From contig NZ_JAUPED010000006.1 in NCBI RefSeq assembly GCF_030552475.1, forward strand, positions 186,001-250,000: a stretch of DNA of 64,000 nucleotides, in the 5' to 3' direction. The stretch's first letter is position 1; each line of letters starts with the position of its first letter. The translations under genes and the position numbers were made by a program. Below, one piece after another: positions 1-9,202 of the stretch. The notes under the pieces were generated by a model. That model saw only the letters and a program-made list of their open reading frames with translations. It searched no databases and was not told the DNA's origin. The stretch comes from Mariniflexile sp. AS56. GTDB taxonomy: Bacteria > Bacteroidota > Bacteroidia > Flavobacteriales > Flavobacteriaceae.

Positions 1-233
1 GGATGTTTTCCATTAGAAAAGGCAAGTGGAAATTCACTCCAGAATTAGGTTCCGGTGGTTTTACAAAGCCAAAAAATATAGAACCAAAACCTAACGAAGC
101 TCCAGGAACTTTATATGATATGATTAATGATCCTACGGAAAAAAACAATCTGTATAACGAACATCCAGAAATCGTTGAAGAATTAAATAACCTTTTAGAT
201 ACCTATAAAAGTCAGAGCTTTAGTAATAAATAG
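1..233 (+). CDS. Sulfatase, C-terminal fragment (cut by window edge)
   Basis: Only the last ~76 residues are present; the frame is open to the left edge. The visible part has the usual end of a family S1 sulfatase: an IRKGKWKF strand (the local equivalent of AIRKGPWKLL), a glycine/serine turn, then LYDMINDPTEKNNLYNEHPE, the LYDLxxDPxExxNL signature found near the C-terminus of arylsulfatases. The formylglycine cysteine must lie upstream. It is followed after 15 bp by a hydrolase gene and then another sulfatase, so these are probably one operon. The family call is firm; substrate and subfamily cannot be read from this piece. Confidence 0.85.
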   Translation, partial: MFSIRKGKWKFTPELGSGGFTKPKNIEPKPNEAPGTLYDMINDPTEKNNLYNEHPEIVEELNNLLDTYKSQSFSNK

Positions 234-248
234 GAGTACAGTAGAATT

Positions 249-1394
249 ATGACAAGAAATAGAAAACTTAAGGTAAATACCTTATTAGTAATACTATGTA
301 TCACATTGCCATTTTTTAGAGGACTTGCGCAAGCAGAGGATCAATCCAACGGAGTGTATCGTGACATATACCTCCAAAAATCTTGGCAGAAATTAGATGA
401 AAATAAGGATGGTCTATTTATTGAAAAAGAAAACAGTGGAAGTTGGAAACATTTAAATTACCTCGATGTTAATAAAGATAATGGGATTAGTAAAGAAGAG
501 TTCTCTGAAACTAAAATCCCTTACTTAAATACCGAAGGAGAAAGAAAATTAAATGTACTGTATAAAGAAACGAAAGAAGAAAATCTATACCTCGATATTT
601 ATTATCCTAAAAACAGGACTGCAGGAGAGAAACTACCAGTTGTTATTTACACACATGGAGGTGGTTGGGCCGCAGGTAGTAGGCATGGAGCTTCCAATGC
701 GTCTTTTAAAACCGTGCATACTGCACTTTTAGAACAGGGGTTTTGTGTCGTGTCTGTAAGTTATAGGCTTTGGAAAAAAAAGGGAACTACGGCAATGCGC
801 GATTGTGTTATCGATAGTAAAGACGGGCTTCGCTATTTATCTAAAAACAGTGAGGAATTGGGAATAGATAAAAACCGTTTCTATTCTTTCGGAGATTCTG
901 CGGGAGGTCAAATAGCTCAAATGTTATTATTGAGTTCGACAGACAGCCTAAAAGGAGATCCATCATTAGCAGCATACACCTATAACATGGTGGCTGGTGT
1001 GTCCTGGTATGGCCCATGTGATTTTGAGAAAACAAGTTTGTTTAATGATGATGATAGAGCTGGTTTTGGAGATCGATTTGGACCTCGAATTTTATTGCCT
1101 GATACCAAACCAAAAGATAAGTTAGTGTTGTATAGAGAAATGAGCCCTATTAATTATTTGACCAACAATAGTGCGCCATTGTTAATGATTCAAGGGGATA
1201 GAGACACAACAATTCCTGTAAAACACGCTTATTACATGGAAGAAAAAGCAAAAAAAATAAAAGCCCCCGTCACGATTATAATTGTTGAAAATGCAGGTCA
1301 TAATTGGAGAAAAGTTGGGGAGGATATCAATCCAACCAGAACAGAGATTGAGAAAATTACAGTTGATTATTTTGTTTCACATAAAAATTTTTAA
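249..1394 (+). CDS. Exported EF-hand plus alpha/beta hydrolase (carbohydrate esterase-like)
   Basis: 381 residues with a cleavable signal peptide (about residues 1-28). Residues ~50-95 carry two EF-hand-like loops (DENKDGLFIEKE and DVNKDNGISKEE), followed by an alpha/beta-hydrolase domain of the HSL/BD-FAE type. Visible catalytic elements are the oxyanion motif HGGGW at H136, the nucleophile elbow GDSAGG with S217, the acid in GDRDTT (D317 or D319) and the histidine in GHNWR (H351). The family contains lipases and acetyl/feruloyl esterases. Lying between two sulfatases in a fucan locus, removal of O-acetyl groups from the glycan is a reasonable inference, not shown. A paralog with the same two-part design is at 53504-54634. 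The EF-hand plus esterase fusion is typical of marine PUL proteins, and calcium may support stability. Confidence 0.88.
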   Translation: MTRNRKLKVNTLLVILCITLPFFRGLAQAEDQSNGVYRDIYLQKSWQKLDENKDGLFIEKENSGSWKHLNYLDVNKDNGISKEEFSETKIPYLNTEGERKLNVLYKETKEENLYLDIYYPKNRTAGEKLPVVIYTHGGGWAAGSRHGASNASFKTVHTALLEQGFCVVSVSYRLWKKKGTTAMRDCVIDSKDGLRYLSKNSEELGIDKNRFYSFGDSAGGQIAQMLLLSSTDSLKGDPSLAAYTYNMVAGVSWYGPCDFEKTSLFNDDDRAGFGDRFGPRILLPDTKPKDKLVLYREMSPINYLTNNSAPLLMIQGDRDTTIPVKHAYYMEEKAKKIKAPVTIIIVENAGHNWRKVGEDINPTRTEIEKITVDYFVSHKNF

Positions 1395-1400
1395 AGTAGC

Positions 1401-2885
1401 ATGATTAAAAAAATAATACAAACAGGAATAGCATTCGTTTTAGGTTTTCTAAGTTTTTGCACAACAGCTCAAACAAAACAAGAACAACCCAATATAGTAT
1501 TTATATTGTGTGATGATTTAGGGTATGGAGACGTACAAAGTTTAGCGCCAGAAACTAGCAAAATTAAAACACCACATATAGACCAATTAACCAGAGAGGG
1601 CATGGTATTTACAGATGCGCATTCTGGGTCTTCAGTATGTACACCAACACGTTATGGTATTATGACGGGGCGTTACAGTTGGAGAACTGAGTTACAGCGA
1701 GGTGTTGTTCAAGGGTTTGCTCCAGATTTAATTAAAGAAGATAGACCTACCATTGCTAATTTTCTTAAAAATCAAGAATATCATACCGCTATTATAGGGA
1801 AATGGCATTTAAATTTCCAGTATTTAGATCCCATTACAAAAACGGCCATTGAAAAAAAATCAAGAAAAAGTTTACCACCAATAGGTTCTCGTATTCCAGA
1901 TGGGCCCGTAGATCGCGGGTTTGATTATTATCACGGGTTTCATCATGCTGGAGATATGAAAGCTGTTATTGAAAATGATGCCGTAATTCTTCATGAAGAT
2001 GAAATTAATATGTTACCTAGATTGACTCAAAAATCTGTGGAATACATCAATAATCAAGCAAAAGCAAAGGAAGGAAAACCCTTTTTTCTATATGTTCCTT
2101 TAGGGTCGCCACACACGCCAATAGTACCATCAAAAGAATGGCAGGGTAAAAGCGGACTTGGAGATTATGCCGATTTTGTTATGCAAACAGATGCTACTGT
2201 TGGAGCTATTTCAAAAGCGATAGAAGCCAATGGTTTATCTAAAAATACCATAGTTATTTTTAGTAGTGACAATGGCTGTTCTAAAGCGGCTAATATTCCT
2301 AACTTAGAGAGACAAGGTCATATAGTTAGCGCTGGATATCGTGGTTCTAAAGCCGATTTGTGGGATGGTGGACATCGGGTGCCTTTTATTGTGAAATGGC
2401 CAAATAAAATAGCATCTGGTTCTACGAGTAAAGAACTTATTTGCTTAACAGATATTTTTGCATCTCTTTCAGATATTACGGGAGCGCCTATGCCTGCTAA
2501 AAGTGGTGAGGATAGCGTGAGTTTTCTACCAGCATTGTTCGGTAATCCCATTCATTCTACAAGAATGGGGGTAATACACCATTCAATCAGTGGGCATTTT
2601 GCATACAGAAAAGGTCCATGGAAATTGTTGTTAGCTCAAGGTTCAGGAGGTTGGTCATCACCTAGTGAAAAAGAATCAAAAGATATGCCTCATGTTCAAT
2701 TATATGATATTGAAAATGACCCAGCAGAAACTACAAATTTATATGAAAAACATCCTGAAATTGTAAAAGAGCTTCTGTTGCAGTTAGAATCGGATGTGTT
2801 TAATGGACGTGCTACAAAAGGACAAGCGTCTAAAAATGACATAAATAAAATTGTTTTGTGGAAAAGCGGAAAAAAAAATAAATAA
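1401..2885 (+). CDS. Family S1 sulfatase
   Basis: 494 residues; signal peptide at residues 1-24 ending in TTAQ. N-terminal metal-binding CDDLGYGD, then the formylglycine motif SVCTPTR with C80, the residue converted to the catalytic aldehyde. GKWHLN (~130), SPHTPI (~238) and FSSDNG (~286) are the expected substrate and metal-binding segments, and the LYDIENDPAETTNLYEKHPE signature closes the C-terminus. It hydrolyses sulfate esters, probably on a sulfated fucan, in the periplasm or at the surface. It starts 6 bp after the preceding hydrolase stop, so it is co-transcribed. The C-terminus is close in sequence to the truncated sulfatase at the left edge, suggesting duplication around the hydrolase gene. 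Confidence 0.95.
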   Translation: MIKKIIQTGIAFVLGFLSFCTTAQTKQEQPNIVFILCDDLGYGDVQSLAPETSKIKTPHIDQLTREGMVFTDAHSGSSVCTPTRYGIMTGRYSWRTELQRGVVQGFAPDLIKEDRPTIANFLKNQEYHTAIIGKWHLNFQYLDPITKTAIEKKSRKSLPPIGSRIPDGPVDRGFDYYHGFHHAGDMKAVIENDAVILHEDEINMLPRLTQKSVEYINNQAKAKEGKPFFLYVPLGSPHTPIVPSKEWQGKSGLGDYADFVMQTDATVGAISKAIEANGLSKNTIVIFSSDNGCSKAANIPNLERQGHIVSAGYRGSKADLWDGGHRVPFIVKWPNKIASGSTSKELICLTDIFASLSDITGAPMPAKSGEDSVSFLPALFGNPIHSTRMGVIHHSISGHFAYRKGPWKLLLAQGSGGWSSPSEKESKDMPHVQLYDIENDPAETTNLYEKHPEIVKELLLQLESDVFNGRATKGQASKNDINKIVLWKSGKKNK

Positions 2886-3195
2886 GTAAAACGTAAGAAA
2901 ACAGTCTGATACTGTGATTGTTAATGTTTTATTTTATTATCTTCGTAACGAAGGTATACTAATCAAGCAGTCTAATTATTTCCCTCCTTATTATAGAATT
3001 AGACGCTTAGTACTGGTTTTTTGGTTGATTACAGTAAGTAATAGACTGATTAGAGAAAATCCAATAACAATAGAGCAAGTACCTTTGTTTAAAATTATTT
3101 AGTATAACACAACTAATAAAATCCTACTTACTTTGAAAATACTATTTGTTTTTTTAAAGAAATTTTAAACCTAGAATCATATAAACTAAGCCCCA
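2886..3195. other. Intergenic region with isolated half-site
   Basis: 310 bp without a convincing gene. AGAGCAAGT at 3072-3080 is identical to the first half of the box found before five other genes, but the second half-site and the correctly spaced -7 element are missing. A short 62-codon open frame at 2914-3102 has no export signal or recognisable motif and is not supported. Confidence 0.5.
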
Positions 3196-5142
3196 ATGAA
3201 AAAATTAAACTACTTAATAATCTTATTTTTATTTATCGGAATAGATGCAATGGAAGCACAATCTATTTGGTACGAAAATTCAAGTAACACCGCTAAAATT
3301 GTTTTTAATACCGCTGCAAAGGGAACTTTTTCAACGGATGAAACAAACCCTGTAACTAGCGGTTTAAATACAAATGCCACGGTTGCTAAATTTGTACGAG
3401 ATGGACTAACAAGTCCAACAATCCTTTTTAATTTAACCAATCCAATAACCGATTTATCCACCTATACAATCTCATTAAAAGCCTATACATCAATAAAAAC
3501 CGCTGAATTAAATAATCAAAGTAAAAGAGTTAGGCTTTATTTGAGAAATTCATCAATTGGGAATTCAAGTAATATGTTTGAAGGATTATCATTTTCTGAA
3601 GGGGAAACTTGGGAATCTTTTAATTTCATTTTTGATGGAATCGCGATTCCTGATGATGTTGCAGCAGAAGGTGGTTACGATCAAATAATGATTGGGTTAG
3701 CATCTGGAGATGACGGTATGTTAACATCAACGTATTATATCGATACTATTTCAGGGAGTTCAGATCAAACAGCTCCAACGCCAACCCTGGCAAATGCAGC
3801 ATTTTTATCAGGTTCTTGGGGGGTAAGGTTTAATTTGCCAGGAGGTTATAATTTAGACGATGAAAGTAATTTTGATTGGGTTGCTGGCGCACAAGAAATC
3901 GCAGATAATTTACCAGCAGTCGGGCATGTTATTACAAATTTCACACATCCCGCACATGGCTATTACTATAGTTTAAGAGGGAATCCTTATGTAGATGTTG
4001 CCACTGAAATTCATCCAGCCATGGTGCCGTCCTTAGAAAATGAACAAATTATACTTGATATTATTAATGTTTTTAAATCTTCAGGGAAAAAAGTAATTCT
4101 GTACGTTAATGGAGGTGGCCCATCTAATATTCAAGGAGCTTCTGATGCCATAGAAACTGAAATTTCAGCAGCATGGGAAAGTTATTGCAACACAAAATTT
4201 GGTGGAGATCAAGCTTTGGGCTGGAGAACGTTAGCTAGAGGGTATTTTGAACGTTTTAAAGGCTTGGTAGATGGGTATTGGGTTGATAATTTATCTAGTT
4301 TAAGGGCTGTAGAGGTAGGTCCGTTTTTAAATATGATTAGAGACGTAGATCCAAATATTGCCATTGCTTCTAACCTAGATAAATCGTACATAGAAGATGA
4401 AAATGGCAACCGAATATTGGTAGATTCTGATGGAACAAACGATCAAGACCCTACAGATTATAAAGTATTCTTTTTAGAAGCCAATGACCCCTATATGGAT
4501 TTTACAGCAGGCCATCCTACACCTTTAGGACAAGGAGCGCCACCAAACTCGTGGGCATATGAAGAGTATTCATTTCCTTTAATAACTGAAAACCCATGGT
4601 CTACTTATGATAATAGTAAGCTAACATTAAAACATTATTTTGCACCTATCAGGCAGCAATGGAGTGTTGCTAGAGCCGATTTAATATTTGAAGTGGAACA
4701 AGCATACCGTTTTGTTAGAACATTTACTGATGCAGGTGCAGCAATTACTTGGAGTACCACAATAAGCGATGGTTTTATTACTGATGATGAAATGGCTATC
4801 ATGCAGACTATAAATGATAGAATGGTACAATCTCCAAAACCAGATTTTATTCCGTATGCAAGACCAGAAGGTGCTTTTCTAAATGGCGAAACATTAAGTG
4901 TTGATGCTAATAAGTTAGATACTAATAATCTTGTTTTATTTCCAAACCCTGTAAAGCAAAGTTTTAAATTATCAAAAGAAATTGATTCTGCAATTATTTA
5001 TAACCTTAGTGGTCAGAAAATTTTAGAATTTAAAAGCAACCAACCTGCTTTCGATGTGTCAATATTAAACAGTGGGATGTATGTTTTCAAAACCATATCT
5101 AAAAATGGTGAAAGTGAATTTCTTCAGTTTATCAAACAATAA
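3196..5142 (+). CDS. T9SS-secreted candidate fucan hydrolase (family unassigned), copy 1
   Basis: 648 residues. Signal peptide (1-21), a beta-sandwich module (~22-190) with WYEN, RVRLYL and YYIDTISG strands, a central domain (~200-570) that reads like a TIM-barrel glycosidase, and a T9SS type A tail (LFPNPVKQSF to the end). In the barrel, the alternation of KKVILYVN, DGYWVDN and IAIASN resembles GH29 around its nucleophile; D364 (in YWVDN) and E428 (in FFLEAN) are conserved in the paralog at 12354-14318 (D357, E422) and are catalytic candidates. A strongly conserved segment is HPTPLGQGAPPNSWAYEE. I cannot assign a CAZy family; GH107, GH168, GH174 and GH187 endo-fucanases are the families to test. 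The context of fucosidases, sulfatases and a fucose permease favours endo-action on sulfated fucan. Confidence 0.75.
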   Translation: MKKLNYLIILFLFIGIDAMEAQSIWYENSSNTAKIVFNTAAKGTFSTDETNPVTSGLNTNATVAKFVRDGLTSPTILFNLTNPITDLSTYTISLKAYTSIKTAELNNQSKRVRLYLRNSSIGNSSNMFEGLSFSEGETWESFNFIFDGIAIPDDVAAEGGYDQIMIGLASGDDGMLTSTYYIDTISGSSDQTAPTPTLANAAFLSGSWGVRFNLPGGYNLDDESNFDWVAGAQEIADNLPAVGHVITNFTHPAHGYYYSLRGNPYVDVATEIHPAMVPSLENEQIILDIINVFKSSGKKVILYVNGGGPSNIQGASDAIETEISAAWESYCNTKFGGDQALGWRTLARGYFERFKGLVDGYWVDNLSSLRAVEVGPFLNMIRDVDPNIAIASNLDKSYIEDENGNRILVDSDGTNDQDPTDYKVFFLEANDPYMDFTAGHPTPLGQGAPPNSWAYEEYSFPLITENPWSTYDNSKLTLKHYFAPIRQQWSVARADLIFEVEQAYRFVRTFTDAGAAITWSTTISDGFITDDEMAIMQTINDRMVQSPKPDFIPYARPEGAFLNGETLSVDANKLDTNNLVLFPNPVKQSFKLSKEIDSAIIYNLSGQKILEFKSNQPAFDVSILNSGMYVFKTISKNGESEFLQFIKQ

Positions 5143-5185
5143 AAAGCTTTAATTTTAGTACGATGTCATGCCTTTATGCTTGTAT

Positions 5186-5242
5186 AAAGCAAGTTTTTGA
5201 GCGATAAGAGAAAGTATCACCTATGTAAGTTATATAATTTAG
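5186..5242 (+). promoter_or_regulatory. Fucan-regulon-type operator and promoter, site 1
   Basis: Box AAAGCAAGTTTTTG (5186-5199) with second half-site AGAAA 21 bp after the first AGCAA. Exactly 35 bp after the box comes TAATTTAG (5235-5242), a -7 element with one mismatch to TAnnTTTG. It lies 26 bp before the start codon of the GH95-like gene, so it probably drives that gene and the sulfatase and phosphatase behind it. Confidence 0.55.
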
Positions 5243-5268
5243 CATTTATATTATGTTAATTGTTAACT

Positions 5269-7653
5269 ATGGAAATTAAAATATCTAAAGTATCTTATTG
5301 TTATTTATTCTTCGTGCTATTTTATAATTTTAGCCTAAATGCTCAAAAGGTCGATTTTAAAGTAGGTTACGAATCTTTTTTATCAAAGCACGATATGCTT
5401 TGGGATATTGTTCCAGACAAATGGCAAACCGCTCCGTATTCAGGAAATGGTAATGTTGGGTTTTTATTATATCAAGGAACCGAAGAAAAAGACAATGTGA
5501 TCTCCCTGCATATTGGACGTCATGATTATTACGACCATAGAGAAGCAGAAACAAAAGCAGATGAAATGCTTTGGATCAAACGAAGCAGATTACCATTGGG
5601 TCATTTTAAGCTAAGCTCTAAAGGGAAAATTACCGGAGTTGACATGCGTTTAGATTTATGGAATGCCGAATTAACAGGTACTATAAAAACGTCTCAAGGA
5701 AGTTATAAAATTAAAGGATTTACGCATAGTACGAATGATATTATCTATTTGGAAACCGATACCAAAGATGAAAACATAGAAATTACTTGGCATGCCGAAG
5801 ATCCTATTCCTCCAGTTTATGAAGTTTTAAAAAGCGGTGGTGGTCCAGAAGGTGGTACTTGGGATAATATGAGAGAAGTAACTCTAGAAATGGCACCCAA
5901 ACCAACTTTTACTGAGAAAAACGGTTTCAATTTCTGTTACCAACCATTATTCGATAACAGAGGAGAAACCACTACAGGTTATAAAATAACGGGTAATCCT
6001 TCCGAAAAACAACAATTAATTGCGAGTGTGCATCATTGTTTTCCAGACCATAATTCACTAGAAATTGTTACTGGAAATTTAGAAACTGCCGAAGCTCTTA
6101 TCCAAGAAAACAACTTTGTATCTACCCATAAAAAATGGTGGCATGACTATTATCCTTTAAGTTTTTTAACTATTAATGATGCTGAAAAAGAATCTTTCTA
6201 TTGGATTCAAATGTATAAATTAGGATCTGCTTCTAGAGGAAACGGACCTATTTTAGATTTAATGGGACCTTGGTATAACAGAACCTTTTGGCCAATGGTT
6301 TGGGGTGATTTAAATGTGCAATTAATTTATTGGACACATTTAACAGCGAATAGAATGTCTATTGGAGAATCTCTACCAAACAACATTGATAGATACGCCA
6401 AAAACCTAGAAGACAACGTGCCTCCGCAATGGAAAAACAGTGCTGCCGTTGCTGCTTTAATGCCGCAAGACCTCATCGCTTTTAATGGTGCAAAAGTGCC
6501 AGATATGTTAGCGTGGATTTTAAACGATTATTGGTTGCATTGCCAATTTGCAGGAGATGATATTCGAATGCGAGATAAACTATTTCCTATCTTAAAAAAG
6601 ACGGTGAATAGTTATTTGAATTATATAAAAGACAATCCTGTAGATGCCGAAGATGGCAAAATTCATATTAAATATAGTTGGTCCCCAGAATACAAACCAG
6701 GTCGTGGTCAAGACATTAACTTCACATTGGCGCTGATTCGTTGGAGTTGCCAAGCGCTAATCGACATTGATGAAAAGCACCAAATAAATGACCCACTTAA
6801 AAAAGAATGGAGACACTTATTAGACAATTTAGTAGATTTTCAAATTGATGAAAACGGACTGATGGTAGGAAAAGATAGACCTTTTGCGAATCCGCACAGA
6901 CATTATTCCCATCTATTGGCTTTTTATCCTTTAATGGTGATTACTCCTGAAAAAGAAGAAGACAAAACATTATTACGTACATCTTTAGATCATTGGTTAG
7001 ATGTTACTTTTAATAGCGGAAAGAAAATTAAAGCCATGCCAGTAACGGGTTATACCGCAACTGGAGCTTCTTCTATGTATGCCAATTTAGGCGATGCCGA
7101 AAAAGCGTATTATTATTTAGATTTTCTAATCAAGCATAAAAATATTTCGTCTACCACGATGTATTCCGAAGGGAAAATCAATCCGGTGATTGAAAGTCCG
7201 TTGTCTTTTGCAACCAGTGTACACGATATGATGTTGCAAAGTTGGGGAGGAAAAATACGTGTATTTCCTGCAAGTCCAAAAAAATGGAAAGACGTTGCTT
7301 TTCATGATTTAAGAACCCAAGGTGCTTTTCTAGTAAGCGCTAAAAAAGTAGAAGGAGTTACCGAATTTGTTTCCGTAAAAAGTTTAAAAGGAAATGCTTG
7401 TATCGTTCAAGTCGATTTTGAGAATCCGGAATTTTATATCGACGGAAAATCGGTTTCTATACCTGAAACATCCGATGGTTTTTATACTATTGATTTAAAG
7501 CAAAATGAATCTGTTATTATTACTTCCAAAGAAATAAACAAAACAGATTTAAGTATTCAAGAATTACCAAAATCGGAAGCAGAGCAAAATCTATTCGGTT
7601 ATGGCAAGAAAACAAAACGACTACCAGGTCATGACTATTACAGTTCTTATTAA
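5269..7653 (+). CDS. GH95-like alpha-L-fucosidase family protein
   Basis: About 795 residues. I use ATG 5269 rather than the upstream TTG because it starts a normal signal peptide (MEIKISKVSYCYLFF... ending NAQ). The N-terminal beta domain has APYSGNGNVGFLLYQ, the GH95 N-terminal GNGxxG signature; an (alpha/alpha) barrel follows with WGDLNVQLIYW and SWSPEY, and HRHYSHLLAFYP near residue 545. GH95 enzymes invert alpha-1,2-fucosides (some act on L-galactose). In characterised GH95 the first barrel motif is N-x-N-x-Q; here it reads D-L-N-V-Q, so one of the two catalytic asparagines is aspartate (D347, N349 kept). Substrate specificity may therefore differ. The role would be exo-removal of fucose from oligomers. 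The last 53 bp overlap an alternative upstream start of the next gene but not its likely start. Confidence 0.82.
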   Translation: MEIKISKVSYCYLFFVLFYNFSLNAQKVDFKVGYESFLSKHDMLWDIVPDKWQTAPYSGNGNVGFLLYQGTEEKDNVISLHIGRHDYYDHREAETKADEMLWIKRSRLPLGHFKLSSKGKITGVDMRLDLWNAELTGTIKTSQGSYKIKGFTHSTNDIIYLETDTKDENIEITWHAEDPIPPVYEVLKSGGGPEGGTWDNMREVTLEMAPKPTFTEKNGFNFCYQPLFDNRGETTTGYKITGNPSEKQQLIASVHHCFPDHNSLEIVTGNLETAEALIQENNFVSTHKKWWHDYYPLSFLTINDAEKESFYWIQMYKLGSASRGNGPILDLMGPWYNRTFWPMVWGDLNVQLIYWTHLTANRMSIGESLPNNIDRYAKNLEDNVPPQWKNSAAVAALMPQDLIAFNGAKVPDMLAWILNDYWLHCQFAGDDIRMRDKLFPILKKTVNSYLNYIKDNPVDAEDGKIHIKYSWSPEYKPGRGQDINFTLALIRWSCQALIDIDEKHQINDPLKKEWRHLLDNLVDFQIDENGLMVGKDRPFANPHRHYSHLLAFYPLMVITPEKEEDKTLLRTSLDHWLDVTFNSGKKIKAMPVTGYTATGASSMYANLGDAEKAYYYLDFLIKHKNISSTTMYSEGKINPVIESPLSFATSVHDMMLQSWGGKIRVFPASPKKWKDVAFHDLRTQGAFLVSAKKVEGVTEFVSVKSLKGNACIVQVDFENPEFYIDGKSVSIPETSDGFYTIDLKQNESVIITSKEINKTDLSIQELPKSEAEQNLFGYGKKTKRLPGHDYYSSY

Positions 7654-7660
7654 AAAATAT

Positions 7661-9181
7661 ATGAAAACATTTTTATACAGCATCTTTATATGCGCTTCTT
7701 TTATATCCTGCAAAGCACAAGAACAACAAAAAAAACCGAATGTCATTTTTATTTTTTCGGATGACCAAAGGTTCAATTCTTTGAGCATGACCGGAGATCC
7801 TATAGCAGAAACTCCAAATATCGATCAACTAGCAAAAGAAGGTGTCTTTTTTAATAACGCATATATTACTAGTCCTATTTGCGGACCAAGCAGAGCAAAT
7901 ATCTTTACGGCACAATGGGAACGAAAAAACAAAATTGGGTTTACCAATATTTCAAAACATGTGATTTCTAAAAAGACCTATCAAGACAGTTGGCAAGCAC
8001 AATTAAAGAATGCTGGATATTCCACTGCTTTTATTGGAAAACACCACACTAAAATTGGAGATAGAAAAGATACACCTTTAGTCGAAAACACCGATTTTAG
8101 TTATTATGGAAATGGCCATTTAGGATTCTATCCAGAAAAAAAACACAAACAATTCAGCAATCTAAAAAACAAAACCCAAGTGGAAGGTTTATTAGAAGCT
8201 ACGAAAGCCTACTTAACACAAGGTGATGATTATAAGTATTTTTACGAAAATGCAGACCCTTCCATTAAAAATCAACTTCAAAAAAGAGATCCTAACAAAC
8301 CCTTTTCGGCATGGATTAATTTAAATCTTCCGCATGCCTCTAGTATTGGAGGTATGGGTTCCCACGATACAGATCCTGAATATTACAAAACAAAGTATGA
8401 CGATGTAAAGCATAAAATGGAATTTCCGGATAACTATCCTCAAGATATTAGCTTACCTGAAAATGTGTATGCGACATCCGATTTAATGAAATATTATGTC
8501 ACTGCTAATAAAGGCAAATTATTAAATGAAAAGCTAAAAATGGATCGCGCTAATTACGCTATCGATTTGATGGTAGGTAATTTACGTGCCTTTTTAAAGG
8601 AAATTGGCGAAGCGGATAATACCATTATTGTATTTTGTTCCGACAATGGTTTGTTTTTAGGCGAACACGGATTAGGTGGAAAAACCATTTTATATGATGA
8701 ATCGGTGCATGTTCCTATGATTGTGTATTCGCCATTTTTCAAGGATAAAACAAAAGGAAAAGTGATTGAGGAATTGGTAGTCGGACAAGATATTCCTGCA
8801 ACGATACTAGAAATGTGTGGTGTACAAACGCCGCAATCCTATCAAGGAAAAAGTATGCTTCCATTAATAGATGGTAAAAATGATAACTGGAGAGAAGATA
8901 TCTTTTTAGAAAACTTATTTACCGATCAAGGCTACCCAAGACAAGAAGGTGTAAGAAGTAAACAGTATAAATACATTCGCTCTTTCAGTAAAGAAAACGA
9001 TCGAAATAAATACGTTCCAGAACAAACAATAGATACAGATGAACAACCAATCTATGAGGAATTATTCGATATCATAAAAGATCCTAAAGAGCAGAATAAC
9101 TTAGTTGGAAACAAAGATTACATCGACGTTTTAAATGCATACAGAGAAAGATGTAAAATCCTTGTTTCCGAATTAAACTAA
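7661..9181 (+). CDS. Lipoprotein sulfatase, family S1
   Basis: 506 residues from ATG 7661, chosen because it begins a lipoprotein signal (MKTFLYSIFICASFISCKAQ, lipobox ASFISC-like with cysteine at ~17); the frame is open upstream to 7601 but inside the previous gene. Metal-binding FSDDQRFN, formylglycine motif ICGPSR with C74, GKHHTKIG, FCSDNGLFLGEHG and DIIKDPKEQNNL. SDDQ with C-G-P-S-R and LGEHG resembles the iduronate-2-sulfatase/choline-sulfatase side of S1 and differs from the SDDLG group elsewhere in the window, so it probably removes a different sulfate. It starts 7 bp after the GH95-like gene and is translated with it. Confidence 0.93.
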   Translation: MKTFLYSIFICASFISCKAQEQQKKPNVIFIFSDDQRFNSLSMTGDPIAETPNIDQLAKEGVFFNNAYITSPICGPSRANIFTAQWERKNKIGFTNISKHVISKKTYQDSWQAQLKNAGYSTAFIGKHHTKIGDRKDTPLVENTDFSYYGNGHLGFYPEKKHKQFSNLKNKTQVEGLLEATKAYLTQGDDYKYFYENADPSIKNQLQKRDPNKPFSAWINLNLPHASSIGGMGSHDTDPEYYKTKYDDVKHKMEFPDNYPQDISLPENVYATSDLMKYYVTANKGKLLNEKLKMDRANYAIDLMVGNLRAFLKEIGEADNTIIVFCSDNGLFLGEHGLGGKTILYDESVHVPMIVYSPFFKDKTKGKVIEELVVGQDIPATILEMCGVQTPQSYQGKSMLPLIDGKNDNWREDIFLENLFTDQGYPRQEGVRSKQYKYIRSFSKENDRNKYVPEQTIDTDEQPIYEELFDIIKDPKEQNNLVGNKDYIDVLNAYRERCKILVSELN

Positions 9182-9202
9182 TTGACCTTCAAATAGTATC
9201 CC

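Noticed and set aside
3072-3087. AGAGCAAGT box before 3196-5142 as a seventh regulon site
   Set aside because: The second half-site is missing and no -7 element occurs 35 bp after it; kept only as an isolated half-site.
2914-3102. 62-codon open frame in the gap before the first fucanase candidate
   Set aside because: No signal peptide, no motif and a sequence typical of random AT-rich DNA; it also covers the isolated half-site.
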